A stretch of 64,000 bases of DNA from Thioalkalivibrio versutus (GCF_001999325.1 NZ_MVAR01000007.1:77591-141590), one strand, 5' to 3'. Shown: positions 16,971 through 26,154, counted from the first letter of the stretch. A program made the numbers and translations. The notes: generated by a model from the letters alone, not told the origin.

Positions 16971-17083
16971 CGCCGAGTCAGCAGGTACGGCGTGCGGGAT
17001 TGCACTACCCTCGGAAGAAAGCACCCGCGCCGTCCGTCTTTCGAGGGCGATCGCGCCCGTACGTCCACCACGAGAGGTTTCCG

Positions 17084-17956
17084 ATGTTTCCAGTGCTGCG
17101 TTCTTTCTGTCTGCTGGCCGCCACGGCCCTGATCTCGGCCCCGCTGGCGGCCGATGAACCCACCGGTTCCGACAACTGGTGGTGGGACGACGACTGGTGG
17201 GAGGACGGGGTCATGTACGCCGATCTCGAAAACCACAAGGTGGCGATCGAACGCATCGAATACGAGCGCGATGGCATCGGCATTCCGGCGATGGTCGCCC
17301 GTCCGGCGGACGGTGAGGACTATCCCGCAATCCTCTGGACCCATGGCCGGCGCGGCCTGGACGATCTGGCCGAACTGCACGTGAAGCGCCTGGCCGCGCG
17401 CGGCTTCGTCGTGCTGGCGCCGGACCTGTACACCGGCCGCTTTATGGAGAGTCATCCGCTGGACCATGACTACGAGCTGGAAGGTGACCTGAACCAGGGC
17501 CTGGACGTGCTGCTGGAGCGCGAGGACATCATTGGCAATCGCGCCTGCCTGCTCTCCATCACCCGTGGCGGCTACAAGGCGCTCAAGGTCGCCGTCACCT
17601 TCGAGCGCCAGGTCGAGGATGTCGCCTGCTGGGCTGGCTACTACCCGCACCTGCAGGACCCGAACCTGGGCGAGCCGCACCAGGTATATCGCTACGCCAA
17701 CGAGGTCAACGAGCTCGAGATCCCGATGATGATCCTGATCGGGGACGAGGAGCAGTACCAGCGCCACCGCACCGCGCGCATGGCCGCCGATGGTCTCGCA
17801 AGCCGCGGGGGCGAAGTGCACTGGATCGAATACCCCGGCGTGGGCCGCGGCTTCGACTTCCGCAACGGCAACAACCGCACCTTCGCCGACGACCTCGCAT
17901 CGCGCGACGCCATGATCCGCGTCACCCGCTTCGTCAATCAGCACCTGCGCGACTGA
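17084..17956 (+). CDS. Exported dienelactone-hydrolase-like protein lacking the catalytic triad
   Basis: A 290-residue protein with a signal peptide (residues 1-23), a tryptophan/aspartate-rich segment (DNWWWDDDWWEDG, 30-42) and an alpha/beta-hydrolase fold of the dienelactone hydrolase type. The nucleophile elbow, normally G-x-C-x-G-G, reads S158-I-T160-R-G-G. The catalytic histidine motif H-G-F reads R255-G-F257. Only the acid (D221 in LIGDEEQ) looks retained. Hydrolase activity by the usual mechanism is therefore doubtful. GAGAGG precedes the ATG; the frame extends upstream into trmL but that part is not coding. Confidence 0.8.
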   Translation: MFPVLRSFCLLAATALISAPLAADEPTGSDNWWWDDDWWEDGVMYADLENHKVAIERIEYERDGIGIPAMVARPADGEDYPAILWTHGRRGLDDLAELHVKRLAARGFVVLAPDLYTGRFMESHPLDHDYELEGDLNQGLDVLLEREDIIGNRACLLSITRGGYKALKVAVTFERQVEDVACWAGYYPHLQDPNLGEPHQVYRYANEVNELEIPMMILIGDEEQYQRHRTARMAADGLASRGGEVHWIEYPGVGRGFDFRNGNNRTFADDLASRDAMIRVTRFVNQHLRD

Positions 17957-17987
17957 CCTCGCTGCCGTCCGCGAGCTGGGCACCAAC

Positions 17988-18024
17988 GAAAAAGGCCCCG
18001 CCGGGGCGTAATCCGGCAGGGCCT
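17988..18024 (-). terminator. Intrinsic terminator of the porin gene
   Basis: Arms AGGCCCCGCCGG (17993-18004) and CCGGCAGGGCCT (18013-18024) pair at 11 of 12 positions; on the minus strand the stem is followed by TTTTTCG. It lies 54 bp past the porin stop codon. Confidence 0.75.
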
Positions 18025-18077
18025 GGGATGGTAGACGCCCCGGCGGTCCTGGCCGTCGGGGTGTCCGTGCTACGGCC

Positions 18078-19103
18078 TTAGAAGTCGTAGCGCATGCCGA
18101 TCGACAGTGCCGTGGCCGTCTGGGCGAGGGGGTTGGCATCGTCGGGGTTGGCACTGCGGGCCGCACTCCAGGGGCTCAAGGCGGAGTTCGCGTCGTTGTC
18201 GACCATTGCGACGTTGCCGTAGAAACGCAGGTCACTGTCGACACGGTATTCGAGGCCAAGCGCATACATGGTGGCGTCGGCATCGTCCAGATCGGAATCC
18301 AGCTGGAAGGCGTGGCCGTTCAGGTACATGTTCGATGTCAGGCGGAACTGCCCGCCCAGGCCGTACACATCTGCTTCGTCGCCATTGGTAGTTTCCGAGT
18401 TCTGGTAGAAGGCACCCATGCGGAAGGCCGGCGTGATGCGGTAGCCAACGGCCAGGCGCCAGGCATCCGGATCCATCGCGCCGTCTTCCTGTTTTTCGTA
18501 GGCCAGGGCACCGGTCAGGTCGCCCATGTTGAGATTCAGCGAGGTGGAGTAGGCCTTGTTGGTCGCACCGTCCACGGTGGAGGCATCGCCGGTCTCGTTG
18601 GCGTACTGGATGTTCCAGGTCAGGCCGCCGAAGCTGGGGGTCTGGTAGTGGATGCTGTTGTTGAAGCGCTCGTCGAAACGTCCGGTCTGGGCGCGTGAGC
18701 GAGTCAGGTTGCGCATATCGCCGACCTGATCGCCGAAGAAGTTGGCCGGGCCACGGGCGCGCTTGAACGGGGTGTCGAACTTGCCGATGCGCAGCATGCC
18801 CCACTCGGAACCCTTCAGGCCCACAAAGGTGTCGCGGGTCGCGAAGTTTGTGCCGTTGGTGTCGAAATCGATCTGCTGCTCGATCTGGAACATGCCGACC
18901 AGCTGTTCGCGGAATTCGCGCTCGCCCTTGAAGCCCAGGCGGCTGGAATTGCTCGAGACGTTGAATTCGTTGTATTCGGCGCCGTCATCCAGGATGTCGG
19001 CGGACAGGTGGGCCCGCCCGTACAGCGTCCAGTCGGCGGTGGCCAGGGCCGGGACGACCAGGCCGGCGGCGATCAGGCTGGTCAGCAGGTGCTTGCGGTT
19101 CAT
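18078..19103 (-). CDS. Gram-negative outer-membrane porin
   Basis: A 341-residue general porin (Porin_4 type). A signal peptide (MNRKHLLTSLIAAGLVVPALATA) is followed by DWTLYGRAHLSADI, typical of the first strand, and by alternating beta-strand pattern throughout. The typical internal segments FGDQVGDMRNL and RFNNSIHYQTPSFGGL are present, and the last strand ends in a terminal phenylalanine (SIGMRYDF), the BAM recognition signal. Trimeric passive diffusion of small solutes is expected; selectivity cannot be read. GGGGAGAAA precedes the chosen ATG, and the 21 upstream in-frame codons are not part of a signal peptide. Confidence 0.9.
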   Translation of the reverse strand: MNRKHLLTSLIAAGLVVPALATADWTLYGRAHLSADILDDGAEYNEFNVSSNSSRLGFKGEREFREQLVGMFQIEQQIDFDTNGTNFATRDTFVGLKGSEWGMLRIGKFDTPFKRARGPANFFGDQVGDMRNLTRSRAQTGRFDERFNNSIHYQTPSFGGLTWNIQYANETGDASTVDGATNKAYSTSLNLNMGDLTGALAYEKQEDGAMDPDAWRLAVGYRITPAFRMGAFYQNSETTNGDEADVYGLGGQFRLTSNMYLNGHAFQLDSDLDDADATMYALGLEYRVDSDLRFYGNVAMVDNDANSALSPWSAARSANPDDANPLAQTATALSIGMRYDF

Positions 19104-19346
19104 GGATTTCTCCCCTATTTGCGTTTGAACGTTGGCGAGACGCGAGTGCCTCTCGACAGGGCGCAAGCATGGGGAGGCCGGGTGACGCCCTGGTTAAGCG
19201 CTCATGAAGATCCCGTTAAAAGGCCACACCGTTGCGGAAATGACACGGCTTCGAACGGAACCCGCCGCAAGGCGATGGGTCCTTCCGATGAGGAGCCGGT
19301 TTCCGGTCTACTGGAGGTCTCGGGGCGAGCGAGAGGAGGTGCGGCA

Positions 19347-21467
19347 TTGGAAGCATCGGAGTCGACGATCCCCCGCCTGAGTGGCTGGATGCTGTGGCCC
19401 CTTCTGGTTGTATCCCCGGCAAGCGGCGCGGAGGATGAGGCGCCGCCGGTGCTCGATCCGGTCGAGATCACGGTGACGGCGCCGCGCCTGGCGACCCCGT
19501 TGGCGGATCTGCCGGCGGCGGTCAGCCGGGTCGACGACCGCCAGGCCACCGAGGGGCGGCAGGGTCTGCAGCTGGACGAGGCGCTCAACCGTGTGCCGGG
19601 GCTGTTCGGCCAGAACCGCTACAACTTTGCCCAGGATGCGCGAATCTCGATCCGCGGTTTCGGTTCGCGCGCCCCGTTCGGGGTGCGTGGACTGCGCATC
19701 CTCCAGGACGGGGTCCCCGAGACCACGCCGGACGGCCAGTCGCAGGTGGATGCCATCGATCTGCTGAACCTGCGCGACATCGAGGTGCTGCGCGGGCCCA
19801 GCGCGGCGTTGTACGGCAATGCCTCCGGCGGTGTGATCGCTGCGCGCACCCGCGATGGGCGGGATCCGCGCGGCTTCGGCGGCGGGGTGCTGCTGGGCAG
19901 CTACGGCTATCGTCGCGCCGAGGCGGTGGCGGAGCAGGACCACGGCACCCACCGCTATTCCCTGACCGCACATGATTTCGCCATCGACGGCTACCGCGAA
20001 CAGTCCACCGCCGAGAAGCGCTATCTGCGCCTGCATACCGCCTCGGAACTGGATGCCGGCACGCTCAACGTTCACCTGCGCTACCTGGATGCGCCACGCA
20101 CCGACGATCCCGGCGGCCTGACCCGCGAGGAGATGCGCGAGGACCGGCGTGCCGCGGCCCCGCTGGCCACGGCGCTGGACAGTACCCAGTCCGCCGAACA
20201 GCTGACCACCGGCCTGCAATGGGAGCAGCCGCTGGCCGGGGGCGAGCTGCGCCTGGGCGGATTCTGGACCCAGCGCGACTATGCGCAGCAGTTGCCGTTC
20301 CCCGGTGATTCCCGCGTCGCCTACGAGCGCGATTTCTTTGGAGTCAATGCCCAGTACGAGCGCGACGTTGGGGCGACCCGTGTGCTCACCGGCATCGACC
20401 TGGAAGAACAGCGCGATGACCGCACACGGCGCTGTTCTGCTGGCCGGCTTTTCGATCGCGACGGCGGCGAGTGTTCCGCGGACCCGGTTGATCCCATGAG
20501 CGACCTGGCGCTCGACCAGCGGGAGCGTGCCCGCTCGCGCGGGGTGTTCGTGCAGACCGATACCGCACTCGGGTCGGACTGGAACCTGGTGGCCGGCGCC
20601 CGTCACGACCGTATTCGCATGTCCATCGACGATCACTTCGTCGAGCGGTTTGACGACGGTGATGACGTCACGGACCGATCGGGCCGACGGACCTTTGACG
20701 AGACCAGCGGCATGGCCGGGCTGATCTGGCACTTCCGGCCCGAGTATCGCGCCTACGTGAATGTGGCGACCAACTTCGAGACCCCGACCTTCACCGAGTT
20801 TGCCAATCCGGAGGGCGGAGGCGGCTTCAACCCCGAGGTGGACCCACAACGGGCGCGCAGTATCGAGGTCGGTATCCGGCGCGAGAATCCGCAGCTCTCC
20901 TGGGAGGCCTCGGTCTACGCTACCCGGGTGCGCGACGAGCTGTCGCCGTACCAGCTTGAAGGTCAGGGCGACCGGACGTTCTATACCAACGCCGGGCGCA
21001 CGGCCCGCGATGGCGTTGAGCTAAGCGCAGACTGGCGGTTGAACCCACAGTGGACCCTGAGCGCCGCTGCAAGCCTCAATCGTTTCCGTTTTCGCGAGTT
21101 CGAGGATGCCGAGGGTGTTCGCCATGACGGCAACCGGATGCCGGGGCTGCCGCGCGAGCAGTTGTTCGTCGAGGCCGACTGGCGCGACGGCCCCTGGTTC
21201 GTGACCGTGGACGCGCTGCATGTGGGGTCGCGTTATGTGGACAACGCGAACACGGAGAAGGTGGGGCCGCAGACGACGCTGAACCTGCGCGCCGGCCGGT
21301 TCTGGCAGCAGGGCGATACCCGTGCCGAGGCCTTCGTCGCCGCCAACAACCTGCTGGATGCTGACAATGTCGACAACATCCGGATCAATGCGGCGGGCGG
21401 CCGCTACTACGAGCCAGCGCCGGGTCTGACCTTGATGGCGGGGGTGCGGATGTATTTCGGACAGTGA
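19347..21467 (+). CDS. TonB-dependent outer-membrane receptor
   Basis: A 706-residue receptor that would import a bound ligand using TonB energy. A TonB-box-like segment (PVEITVTAP) follows the leader, then the plug domain (ARISIRGFGSRAPFGVRGLRI, then EVLRGPSAALYGNASGGVI) and a 22-strand barrel with typical C-terminal blocks. The start is taken as TTG because AGGAGGT lies 6 bases before it and it yields a plausible leader (hydrophobic MLWPLLVVSPASGA). The in-frame ATG at 19275 lacks such a site. The ligand is unknown; no Fur box or cobalamin riboswitch was recognised upstream. A disulfide-like pair is in CSAGRLFDRDGGEC. Confidence 0.9.
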   Translation: MEASESTIPRLSGWMLWPLLVVSPASGAEDEAPPVLDPVEITVTAPRLATPLADLPAAVSRVDDRQATEGRQGLQLDEALNRVPGLFGQNRYNFAQDARISIRGFGSRAPFGVRGLRILQDGVPETTPDGQSQVDAIDLLNLRDIEVLRGPSAALYGNASGGVIAARTRDGRDPRGFGGGVLLGSYGYRRAEAVAEQDHGTHRYSLTAHDFAIDGYREQSTAEKRYLRLHTASELDAGTLNVHLRYLDAPRTDDPGGLTREEMREDRRAAAPLATALDSTQSAEQLTTGLQWEQPLAGGELRLGGFWTQRDYAQQLPFPGDSRVAYERDFFGVNAQYERDVGATRVLTGIDLEEQRDDRTRRCSAGRLFDRDGGECSADPVDPMSDLALDQRERARSRGVFVQTDTALGSDWNLVAGARHDRIRMSIDDHFVERFDDGDDVTDRSGRRTFDETSGMAGLIWHFRPEYRAYVNVATNFETPTFTEFANPEGGGGFNPEVDPQRARSIEVGIRRENPQLSWEASVYATRVRDELSPYQLEGQGDRTFYTNAGRTARDGVELSADWRLNPQWTLSAAASLNRFRFREFEDAEGVRHDGNRMPGLPREQLFVEADWRDGPWFVTVDALHVGSRYVDNANTEKVGPQTTLNLRAGRFWQQGDTRAEAFVAANNLLDADNVDNIRINAAGGRYYEPAPGLTLMAGVRMYFGQ

Positions 21468-21481
21468 GAGGGGTGGGGTCG

Positions 21482-21572
21482 GTGTGGTTCGCTGCGCTCA
21501 CGGCACCCTGTGATCTGCGGGGCCGGAAGCATCATCGCAGGATGCGCTGAGCGCAGCGAACCGCATCCACAC
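21482..21572. repeat. REP-like palindrome after TonB receptor
   Basis: GTGTGGTTCGCTGCGCTCA (21482-21500) is complementary to TGAGCGCAGCGAACC plus CCACAC (21548-21562 and 21567-21572). The right part, GGATGCGCTGAGCGCAGCGAACCGCATCC without its last bases, resembles the inner repeat of the element at 15.3 kb (GGATGCCGATGAGCGTAGCG). It lies between convergent genes and could act as a terminator. Confidence 0.65.
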
Positions 21573-21582
21573 ACGGGTCCGA

Positions 21583-22311
21583 CTAATCACGACGCCACGG
21601 CTCGTCCGACGACTTCCCGGGCTCGATCTCGTCCAGGCGCCCCTGCTCGATCTTGCGCAGGGTCTCCGGGTCGGTCTCGTCGTCGTCCTCCCAGGAGGAT
21701 CGGCGCGCCGGGGGTAACGGGTCACGCCGGTACAGCAACCCGCCGCAGGCCGCGCCCACCACCGCGCCGAACAGGTGTGCCTCGAACGACACCTTGGGCC
21801 CGCTGGGGAACACGCCCCACAGCATGCTGCCGTAAAGAAACAGGATGATGATGGCGAGCGCGATGGACAGCGCATCGCGGCGGCGAATCCCGATCACGAC
21901 CGCGAAGAACATCAGACCGTGGGTAAGGCCGGACGCCCCGATGTGCAGCCCCTCGCGGGCAAACAGCCACACGCCCAGTCCACCCATCAGCCAGATCAGC
22001 GGCACCGCCGTGCGCGTGGCCTGGGGAAAGCCGTAGAGGGTCAGCATGCCTAGCACCCAGAGGGTCGGGACATTGGCCAGCAGGTGGCCCCAGGAGCCGT
22101 GGATCAGCGGCGAGGTGATGATGCCCAGCACCCCGACCGCGTCGCGCGGGAGGATGCCCAGGCGTGACCAGTCGCCGCCGGTCAGCTCCTGCAGCGCATG
22201 GATCGCGATCAGGATGCCGGCCCCGAGCATGGGCCACATCAGGGCGCGCCGAATGCGCTCGCGTTCGGCCCTGGGATCGGTCGGGGGTGCCGGCCGGCGC
22301 AGATTCATCAT
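21583..22311 (-). CDS. Rhomboid family intramembrane serine protease
   Basis: A 242-residue membrane protein with six hydrophobic segments. The catalytic serine is S127 in GASGLTHG and the catalytic histidine is H179 in FEAHLFGA. The H-x-x-x-N segment HLLAN (76-80) for the oxyanion region is present. This is a complete rhomboid core that cleaves membrane helices. The acidic C-terminal tail (WEDDDETDPETLRKIEQ) is cytoplasmic by topology. The substrate is unknown. Two adjacent ATG codons could start it. Confidence 0.93.
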   Translation of the reverse strand: MMNLRRPAPPTDPRAERERIRRALMWPMLGAGILIAIHALQELTGGDWSRLGILPRDAVGVLGIITSPLIHGSWGHLLANVPTLWVLGMLTLYGFPQATRTAVPLIWLMGGLGVWLFAREGLHIGASGLTHGLMFFAVVIGIRRRDALSIALAIIILFLYGSMLWGVFPSGPKVSFEAHLFGAVVGAACGGLLYRRDPLPPARRSSWEDDDETDPETLRKIEQGRLDEIEPGKSSDEPWRRD

Positions 22312-22373
22312 GCGCCTAGCCTGCCACGCTCGGGCACGAGGTCCAATCTCTCTGGCTCCCGGGCGCCGCCCCT

Positions 22374-22560
22374 GGCACCGTCATTGCGAGGCCCCGCAGG
22401 GGCCGTGGCAACCTCCCAAAGCTGGCACCGAGTCGGGAGCCGGTGGTTCCGGATGGCGGTTACTCGCTCCGCACGCCCTTCGGGCCGGCGTGCGGCCGTT
22501 CAACCCAGCTCCGCTGCTTTTTGTGCCGCGTCGCCTTCGGCTCCTCGCAATGACGGTGCC
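22374..22560. repeat. 187-bp palindromic repeat element with TCATTGCGAGG ends
   Basis: Perfect 18-bp inverted arms GGCACCGTCATTGCGAGG (22374-22391) and its complement (22543-22560) bound a non-coding stretch with internal palindromes (GCCCCGCAGGGGC; GCACGCCC...GGCGTGC). It fills most of the 266-bp gap between the rhomboid and SulP genes. The end sequence resembles dispersed repeats known from many proteobacterial genomes. Confidence 0.7.
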
Positions 22561-22577
22561 GAAGGCGAACGGCGGGA

Positions 22578-24083
22578 TTAGTGCCCGCCCGGCCCCAGGT
22601 CGGCGCCCTTGTCGTGCAGGGCAAGCTTGTCGTGGAGTTCGCCGCTTTCGCCGCGCGGGGCCTTCACTTCGACCTCCATGCCGTTACGGCGGAACTTGCC
22701 GACCACCTTGTCGATCGCGGCCACGGCCGAGCTGTCCCACAGCGAGGCGCGGGTCAGGTCGATCTCGACGTTATGGATGCCTTCGCGGTAGTCGAAGCTG
22801 TCGATGAACTTGTCCACGGCGACGAAGAAGAGCTGGCCGCGAACGGTGTAGATACGGGTCTTGCCGTCCTCCGACAGGTCACTCTTCACTTCCACCGCCT
22901 TGACCATCTTGCGTGCGAAGAAGATCGCGGAGAGCAGCACGCCGGCGAACACGCCCATCGACAGGTCGTGGGTGATCACGGTGACCGCGACGGTCACGAT
23001 CAGCACCACGGCATCGGTGCGCGGCAACTTGTGCAGCGTGGTCAGCGAGCCCCAGTCGAAGGTGGCGATGGAGACCATGATCATCACCGCGACCAGTGCG
23101 GCCATCGGGATGATCGAGACCAGATCGCCCAGCACCAGGATGAAGAACAGCAGGAACAGGCCGGCCGACAGGGTCGACAGCCGACCGAGACCGCCGGACT
23201 TGATGTTGATGACCGACTGGCCAATCATCGCGCAGCCGGCCATGCCGCCGAAGAAGCCGGTGACGATGTTGGCGATGCCCTGGCCCTGGGCCTCACGGTT
23301 CTTGCCGGAGGGGGTGTCGGTCAGGTCATCGAGGATCGAGGCCGTCAGCAGCGACTCCAGCAGACCAACGATCGCCAGCGCGAACGCGGTCGGGAAGATG
23401 ATCTGCAGGGTCTCCAGGTTCCACGGGATGTCCGGGAACAGGAACACCGGCAGGCCGGAGGGCAGGTCGCCCATGTCGCCGACTTCCAGCGTGGGCATGC
23501 CCATGTAGTAGACGACGGCGGTTAGCGCGATGATCGCGACCAGCGGTGGCGGCAGGAGCTTCGGGTAGCCGGGGATCATCGGCAGGCCGTAGAGGATGAT
23601 CAGACCGGCCGCGACCAGCGCCCACATGGTGGTGTCGCCATCGACCAGGTAGGGCACCTGGGAGAGAAAGATCAGGATCGCCAGCGCGTTGACGAAGCCG
23701 ACCAGCACGGTGCGCGGGATGAACATCATGTAGCGCGCGAGCTTGGCCCACGAGAACAGGAGCTGGATGAGCCCGGTCAGGATGGTGGCCGCCAGCAGGT
23801 ACTGCAGCCCGTGCTCGGCCACCAGCGTGACCGTGAGCAGGGCCATCGCCCCGGTTGCCGCCGAGATCATTCCGGGCCGCCCGCCGGCGAAGGCGATCAC
23901 CACCGCCATGGTGAACGAGGCGTACAGGCCCACGCTCGGGTCCACGCCGGCGATGATGGAGAAGGCGATCGCCTCGGGGATCAGGGCCAGTGCGACCACG
24001 ATCCCGGCGATCAGGTCGCCGCGGACATTGAAGAACCAGACCTTGCGCTGGCGGGACAGGAAGTCTTGTATGGTCTGCTGCAC
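22578..24083 (-). CDS. SulP family inorganic anion transporter with STAS domain
   Basis: A 501-residue SulP (SLC26-like) secondary transporter. The first helices carry the family signature [25 protein letters not shown] and [15 protein letters not shown]. About eleven or more membrane segments are followed by a C-terminal STAS domain (about residues 400-490, with [17 protein letters not shown]). SulP members move sulfate, bicarbonate or other anions. In a sulfur oxidiser either sulfate or bicarbonate is plausible, and the sequence does not decide. It is not close by eye to cyanobacterial BicA. The start codon is GTG with GGGGAA upstream. It diverges from a universal stress protein gene. Confidence 0.9.
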   Translation of the reverse strand: MQQTIQDFLSRQRKVWFFNVRGDLIAGIVVALALIPEAIAFSIIAGVDPSVGLYASFTMAVVIAFAGGRPGMISAATGAMALLTVTLVAEHGLQYLLAATILTGLIQLLFSWAKLARYMMFIPRTVLVGFVNALAILIFLSQVPYLVDGDTTMWALVAAGLIILYGLPMIPGYPKLLPPPLVAIIALTAVVYYMGMPTLEVGDMGDLPSGLPVFLFPDIPWNLETLQIIFPTAFALAIVGLLESLLTASILDDLTDTPSGKNREAQGQGIANIVTGFFGGMAGCAMIGQSVINIKSGGLGRLSTLSAGLFLLFFILVLGDLVSIIPMAALVAVMIMVSIATFDWGSLTTLHKLPRTDAVVLIVTVAVTVITHDLSMGVFAGVLLSAIFFARKMVKAVEVKSDLSEDGKTRIYTVRGQLFFVAVDKFIDSFDYREGIHNVEIDLTRASLWDSSAVAAIDKVVGKFRRNGMEVEVKAPRGESGELHDKLALHDKGADLGPGGH

Positions 24084-24393
24084 GTTGCGTTCCCCAATAC
24101 CGGTGCGCGCCGAAGCCGACCAGGGTCGGGATCAACGGGTGAACGAACAGGTACCAGAGACTTTGGGAGGCGCGGATCCACGCGAAGGGTTGGATCGGCG
24201 CTTCCCCGGGAAGTAGCCGGGCCCGGTTGCCACCAGTGGATGGCGCGGTTGCAAGCGGTTCGGTGCCAGTACAGACTGAGAACCGCTCAGGAAAGGCGCG
24301 AAATTGTACCACTCTATGTAGTCGGTTCTGAAGTTTTCATGACCCCGGGCGCGTACGCCGGGTCGGTTTCATGCGATCACAAAGGGGATCCCC
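24084..24393. other. 310-bp divergent intergenic region, SulP and usp promoters expected
   Basis: No gene or RNA was recognised. The stretch is GC-rich next to SulP and becomes AT-richer around 24300-24345 (ATTGTACCACTCTATG... TTCTGAAGTTTTCATG). Promoters for both flanking genes must lie here, but I cannot fix hexamers with confidence. Confidence 0.4.
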
Positions 24394-24882
24394 ATGCTGC
24401 AGCGCGTCATCATCGCCATCGACTTTTCGCCCGCTTCGGCCTCGGCCCTGGCGATTGCCCGCCAGCACTGCCCGGGGGCGAAGAAGCGGTTGCTCTATGT
24501 GATGAAGCCGTCGGACGTGGCCGGTCCCAGCTCTGCCGGTGCGTTCAGTGGTGCGGGCTCGTCGCCGCTGAACGCGAAGGACATGCGCAATGCTGCGGAG
24601 GAGAAGGTGCGTGCCCAGATGCAGGAGTGGGCCGAGGCAGACGACGACGTCGCCATCGCCGTGGGCAGCGCCCCCGAGGAAATTTCCCGCCACGCCGAAG
24701 AGTGGGGTGCGGACATGATCGTGATGGGGACCCGTGGGCGCAGCCAGATCTCCAACATGCTCTCCGGCTCTGCCACCGAGTGGCTGGTGCGCAATGCGCG
24801 CCTGCCGGTCCTGGTGGTGCACGACGTGCCGCTGTCCGACTCGATGAAGGAAAAGCTGCCGCCGGAAGGCGCCGTCGACTGA
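24394..24882 (+). CDS. Universal stress protein (UspA family), ATP-binding type
   Basis: A 162-residue single-domain Usp. It starts with MLQRVIIAIDFSPAS and has the ATP-binding pattern G-x2-G-x9-G-S in GTRGRSQISNMLSGSATEW, followed by LPVLVVHD. The ATP-type motif is intact, which in this family suggests nucleotide binding. Pairing of a Usp with a membrane transporter (here divergent SulP) is common and may be regulatory. A clear ribosome site (AAAGGGGAT) and a downstream hairpin terminator frame it. Confidence 0.92.
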   Translation: MLQRVIIAIDFSPASASALAIARQHCPGAKKRLLYVMKPSDVAGPSSAGAFSGAGSSPLNAKDMRNAAEEKVRAQMQEWAEADDDVAIAVGSAPEEISRHAEEWGADMIVMGTRGRSQISNMLSGSATEWLVRNARLPVLVVHDVPLSDSMKEKLPPEGAVD

Positions 24883-24910
24883 AGCGGCTCGCAGCCCTCC
24901 CGGCATGCAG

Positions 24911-24933
24911 AAGGCCCGCTTTCAGCGGGCCTT
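24911..24933 (+). terminator. Intrinsic terminator after usp
   Basis: AAGGCCCGC / GCGGGCCTT stem of 9 bp with a short loop and a TCTCGTT tail. It lies between convergent usp and moaA and may serve both. Confidence 0.7.
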
Positions 24934-24978
24934 TCTCGTTCCTGCGGCATGCTCATCGCGGTGCCGGCTGGCCGGGCC

Positions 24979-25989
24979 TCAGCCCCCGGTCATGGACATG
25001 AAGCGCAGGACTTTCTCCGGGCGCTCGGAGAATTCGTGGCGTTCCGGCTTCAGGTTGATGGCCTGAACCACCAGGTCCTCCAGTTCCGAATCGGTACAGC
25101 CCTCGCGCAGGTAGGGGCGCAGGTTCAGGCTGTGGTCGTTGCCGAGGCAGGTGTAGATGGTGCCGTCCACCGACAGGCGCACGCGGTTGCAGGTATCGCA
25201 GAAGTGCTGCGAGATCGGGGTGATGAAGCCGATGCGCACATCGGTATCCGGGATCTGCATGTAGCGCGCCGGGCCGCCCCCGGGCATCACGCCGGGCACC
25301 AGGTTGTAGCGCGGCTCCAGGCGGGCACGCACATCCTGCAGGTTCACGTAATGGCCCTCTTTCGCCTGGCGGCCCGTGTCGCCCATCGGCATGGTCTCGA
25401 TGAAGCGCAGGGTGAAGCCGTGCTCGATGCAGAAGTCGACCATGTCCTCGACCTCCGGCTCGTTGATCCCGCCCATCACGACCATGTTGATCTTGATTGG
25501 GGCGAGGCCCGCGGCCTTGGAGGCCATCAGCCCGTCCAGCACCTTCTCCAGCTTGCCGCCGGTGATCTCCTTGAAGACCTCGGGCTTGAGCGAATCGAGG
25601 CTGACGTTGATCCGGTCGACGCCAGCATCCTTCAGCTCCTGCGCATGGCGCGCCATGCGCGTGGCGTTGGTGGACAGCGAGATATCGTCGATGCCGGGCA
25701 GGGCATTCAGGCGCGCGGCCAGATCCGGGAGGTTCTTGCGCACCAGGGGCTCGCCGCCGGTCAGGCGCACACGGCGGGTGCCGAGGCGACCGAAGGCGCC
25801 CATCACGCGCTCGATCTCCTCGAAGCTGAGCCAGTGTTCCGGCTCCTCGAAGTCGCGAAAGCCCTTGGGCATGCAGTAGAAACAGCGCAGATCGCAGCGA
25901 TCGGTGACCGAGAGGCGCACGTATTCGATGCGGCGACCGAAGGCGTCGATCAGGGCGTTTCCTTCCGTGGGGGTGTCGGCGTGTTCCAT
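24979..25989 (-). CDS. moaA: GTP 3',8-cyclase MoaA, molybdenum cofactor biosynthesis
   Basis: A radical SAM enzyme that, with MoaC, converts GTP to the pterin precursor of molybdopterin. The N-terminal cluster motif CDLRCFYC and the second [4Fe-4S] site in HFCDTCNRVRLSVDGTIYTCLG are intact, and the protein ends in the GG tail (SMTGG) important in MoaA. The start MEHADTP gives 336 residues, close to the family length; an in-frame ATG at 26037 would add 16 residues. It diverges from soeA, whose product needs the cofactor. No other moa/mob gene is in the window. Confidence 0.94.
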   Translation of the reverse strand: MEHADTPTEGNALIDAFGRRIEYVRLSVTDRCDLRCFYCMPKGFRDFEEPEHWLSFEEIERVMGAFGRLGTRRVRLTGGEPLVRKNLPDLAARLNALPGIDDISLSTNATRMARHAQELKDAGVDRINVSLDSLKPEVFKEITGGKLEKVLDGLMASKAAGLAPIKINMVVMGGINEPEVEDMVDFCIEHGFTLRFIETMPMGDTGRQAKEGHYVNLQDVRARLEPRYNLVPGVMPGGGPARYMQIPDTDVRIGFITPISQHFCDTCNRVRLSVDGTIYTCLGNDHSLNLRPYLREGCTDSELEDLVVQAINLKPERHEFSERPEKVLRFMSMTGG

Positions 25990-26154
25990 TGGCGGGCCTG
26001 TGACGTCGAGTGGGGCGATATGTTCCGTGGTACACATCGTAGATCATTTTGCGGTCTTTGCCACATGAACGTGCAAATCATCTGTGGATTCGGGTCACAA
26101 TAAAAAAAATCTTCACCCGATAATTCTGGTTTATCCGCAAATAGAAAAGACTCG

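Noticed and set aside
19104-19346. Fur box or cobalamin riboswitch before the TonB-dependent receptor
   Set aside because: Neither a GATAATGATAATC-like palindrome nor the conserved B12-box pattern could be found in the region.
22046-22807. Plus-strand frame through the repeat element between rhomboid and SulP
   Set aside because: It reads through the antisense of both genes and a palindromic repeat, with no ribosome site and no recognisable domain.
22578-24083. Calling the SulP transporter a BicA bicarbonate importer
   Set aside because: The N-terminal helices resemble other SulP clades more than cyanobacterial BicA, and substrate cannot be read from sequence alone.
26050-26080. Imperfect palindrome TTTGCCACATGAACGTGCAAA as an operator between moaA and soeA
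   Set aside because: Arms match only partly and fit no regulator consensus I know; too weak to list as a site.
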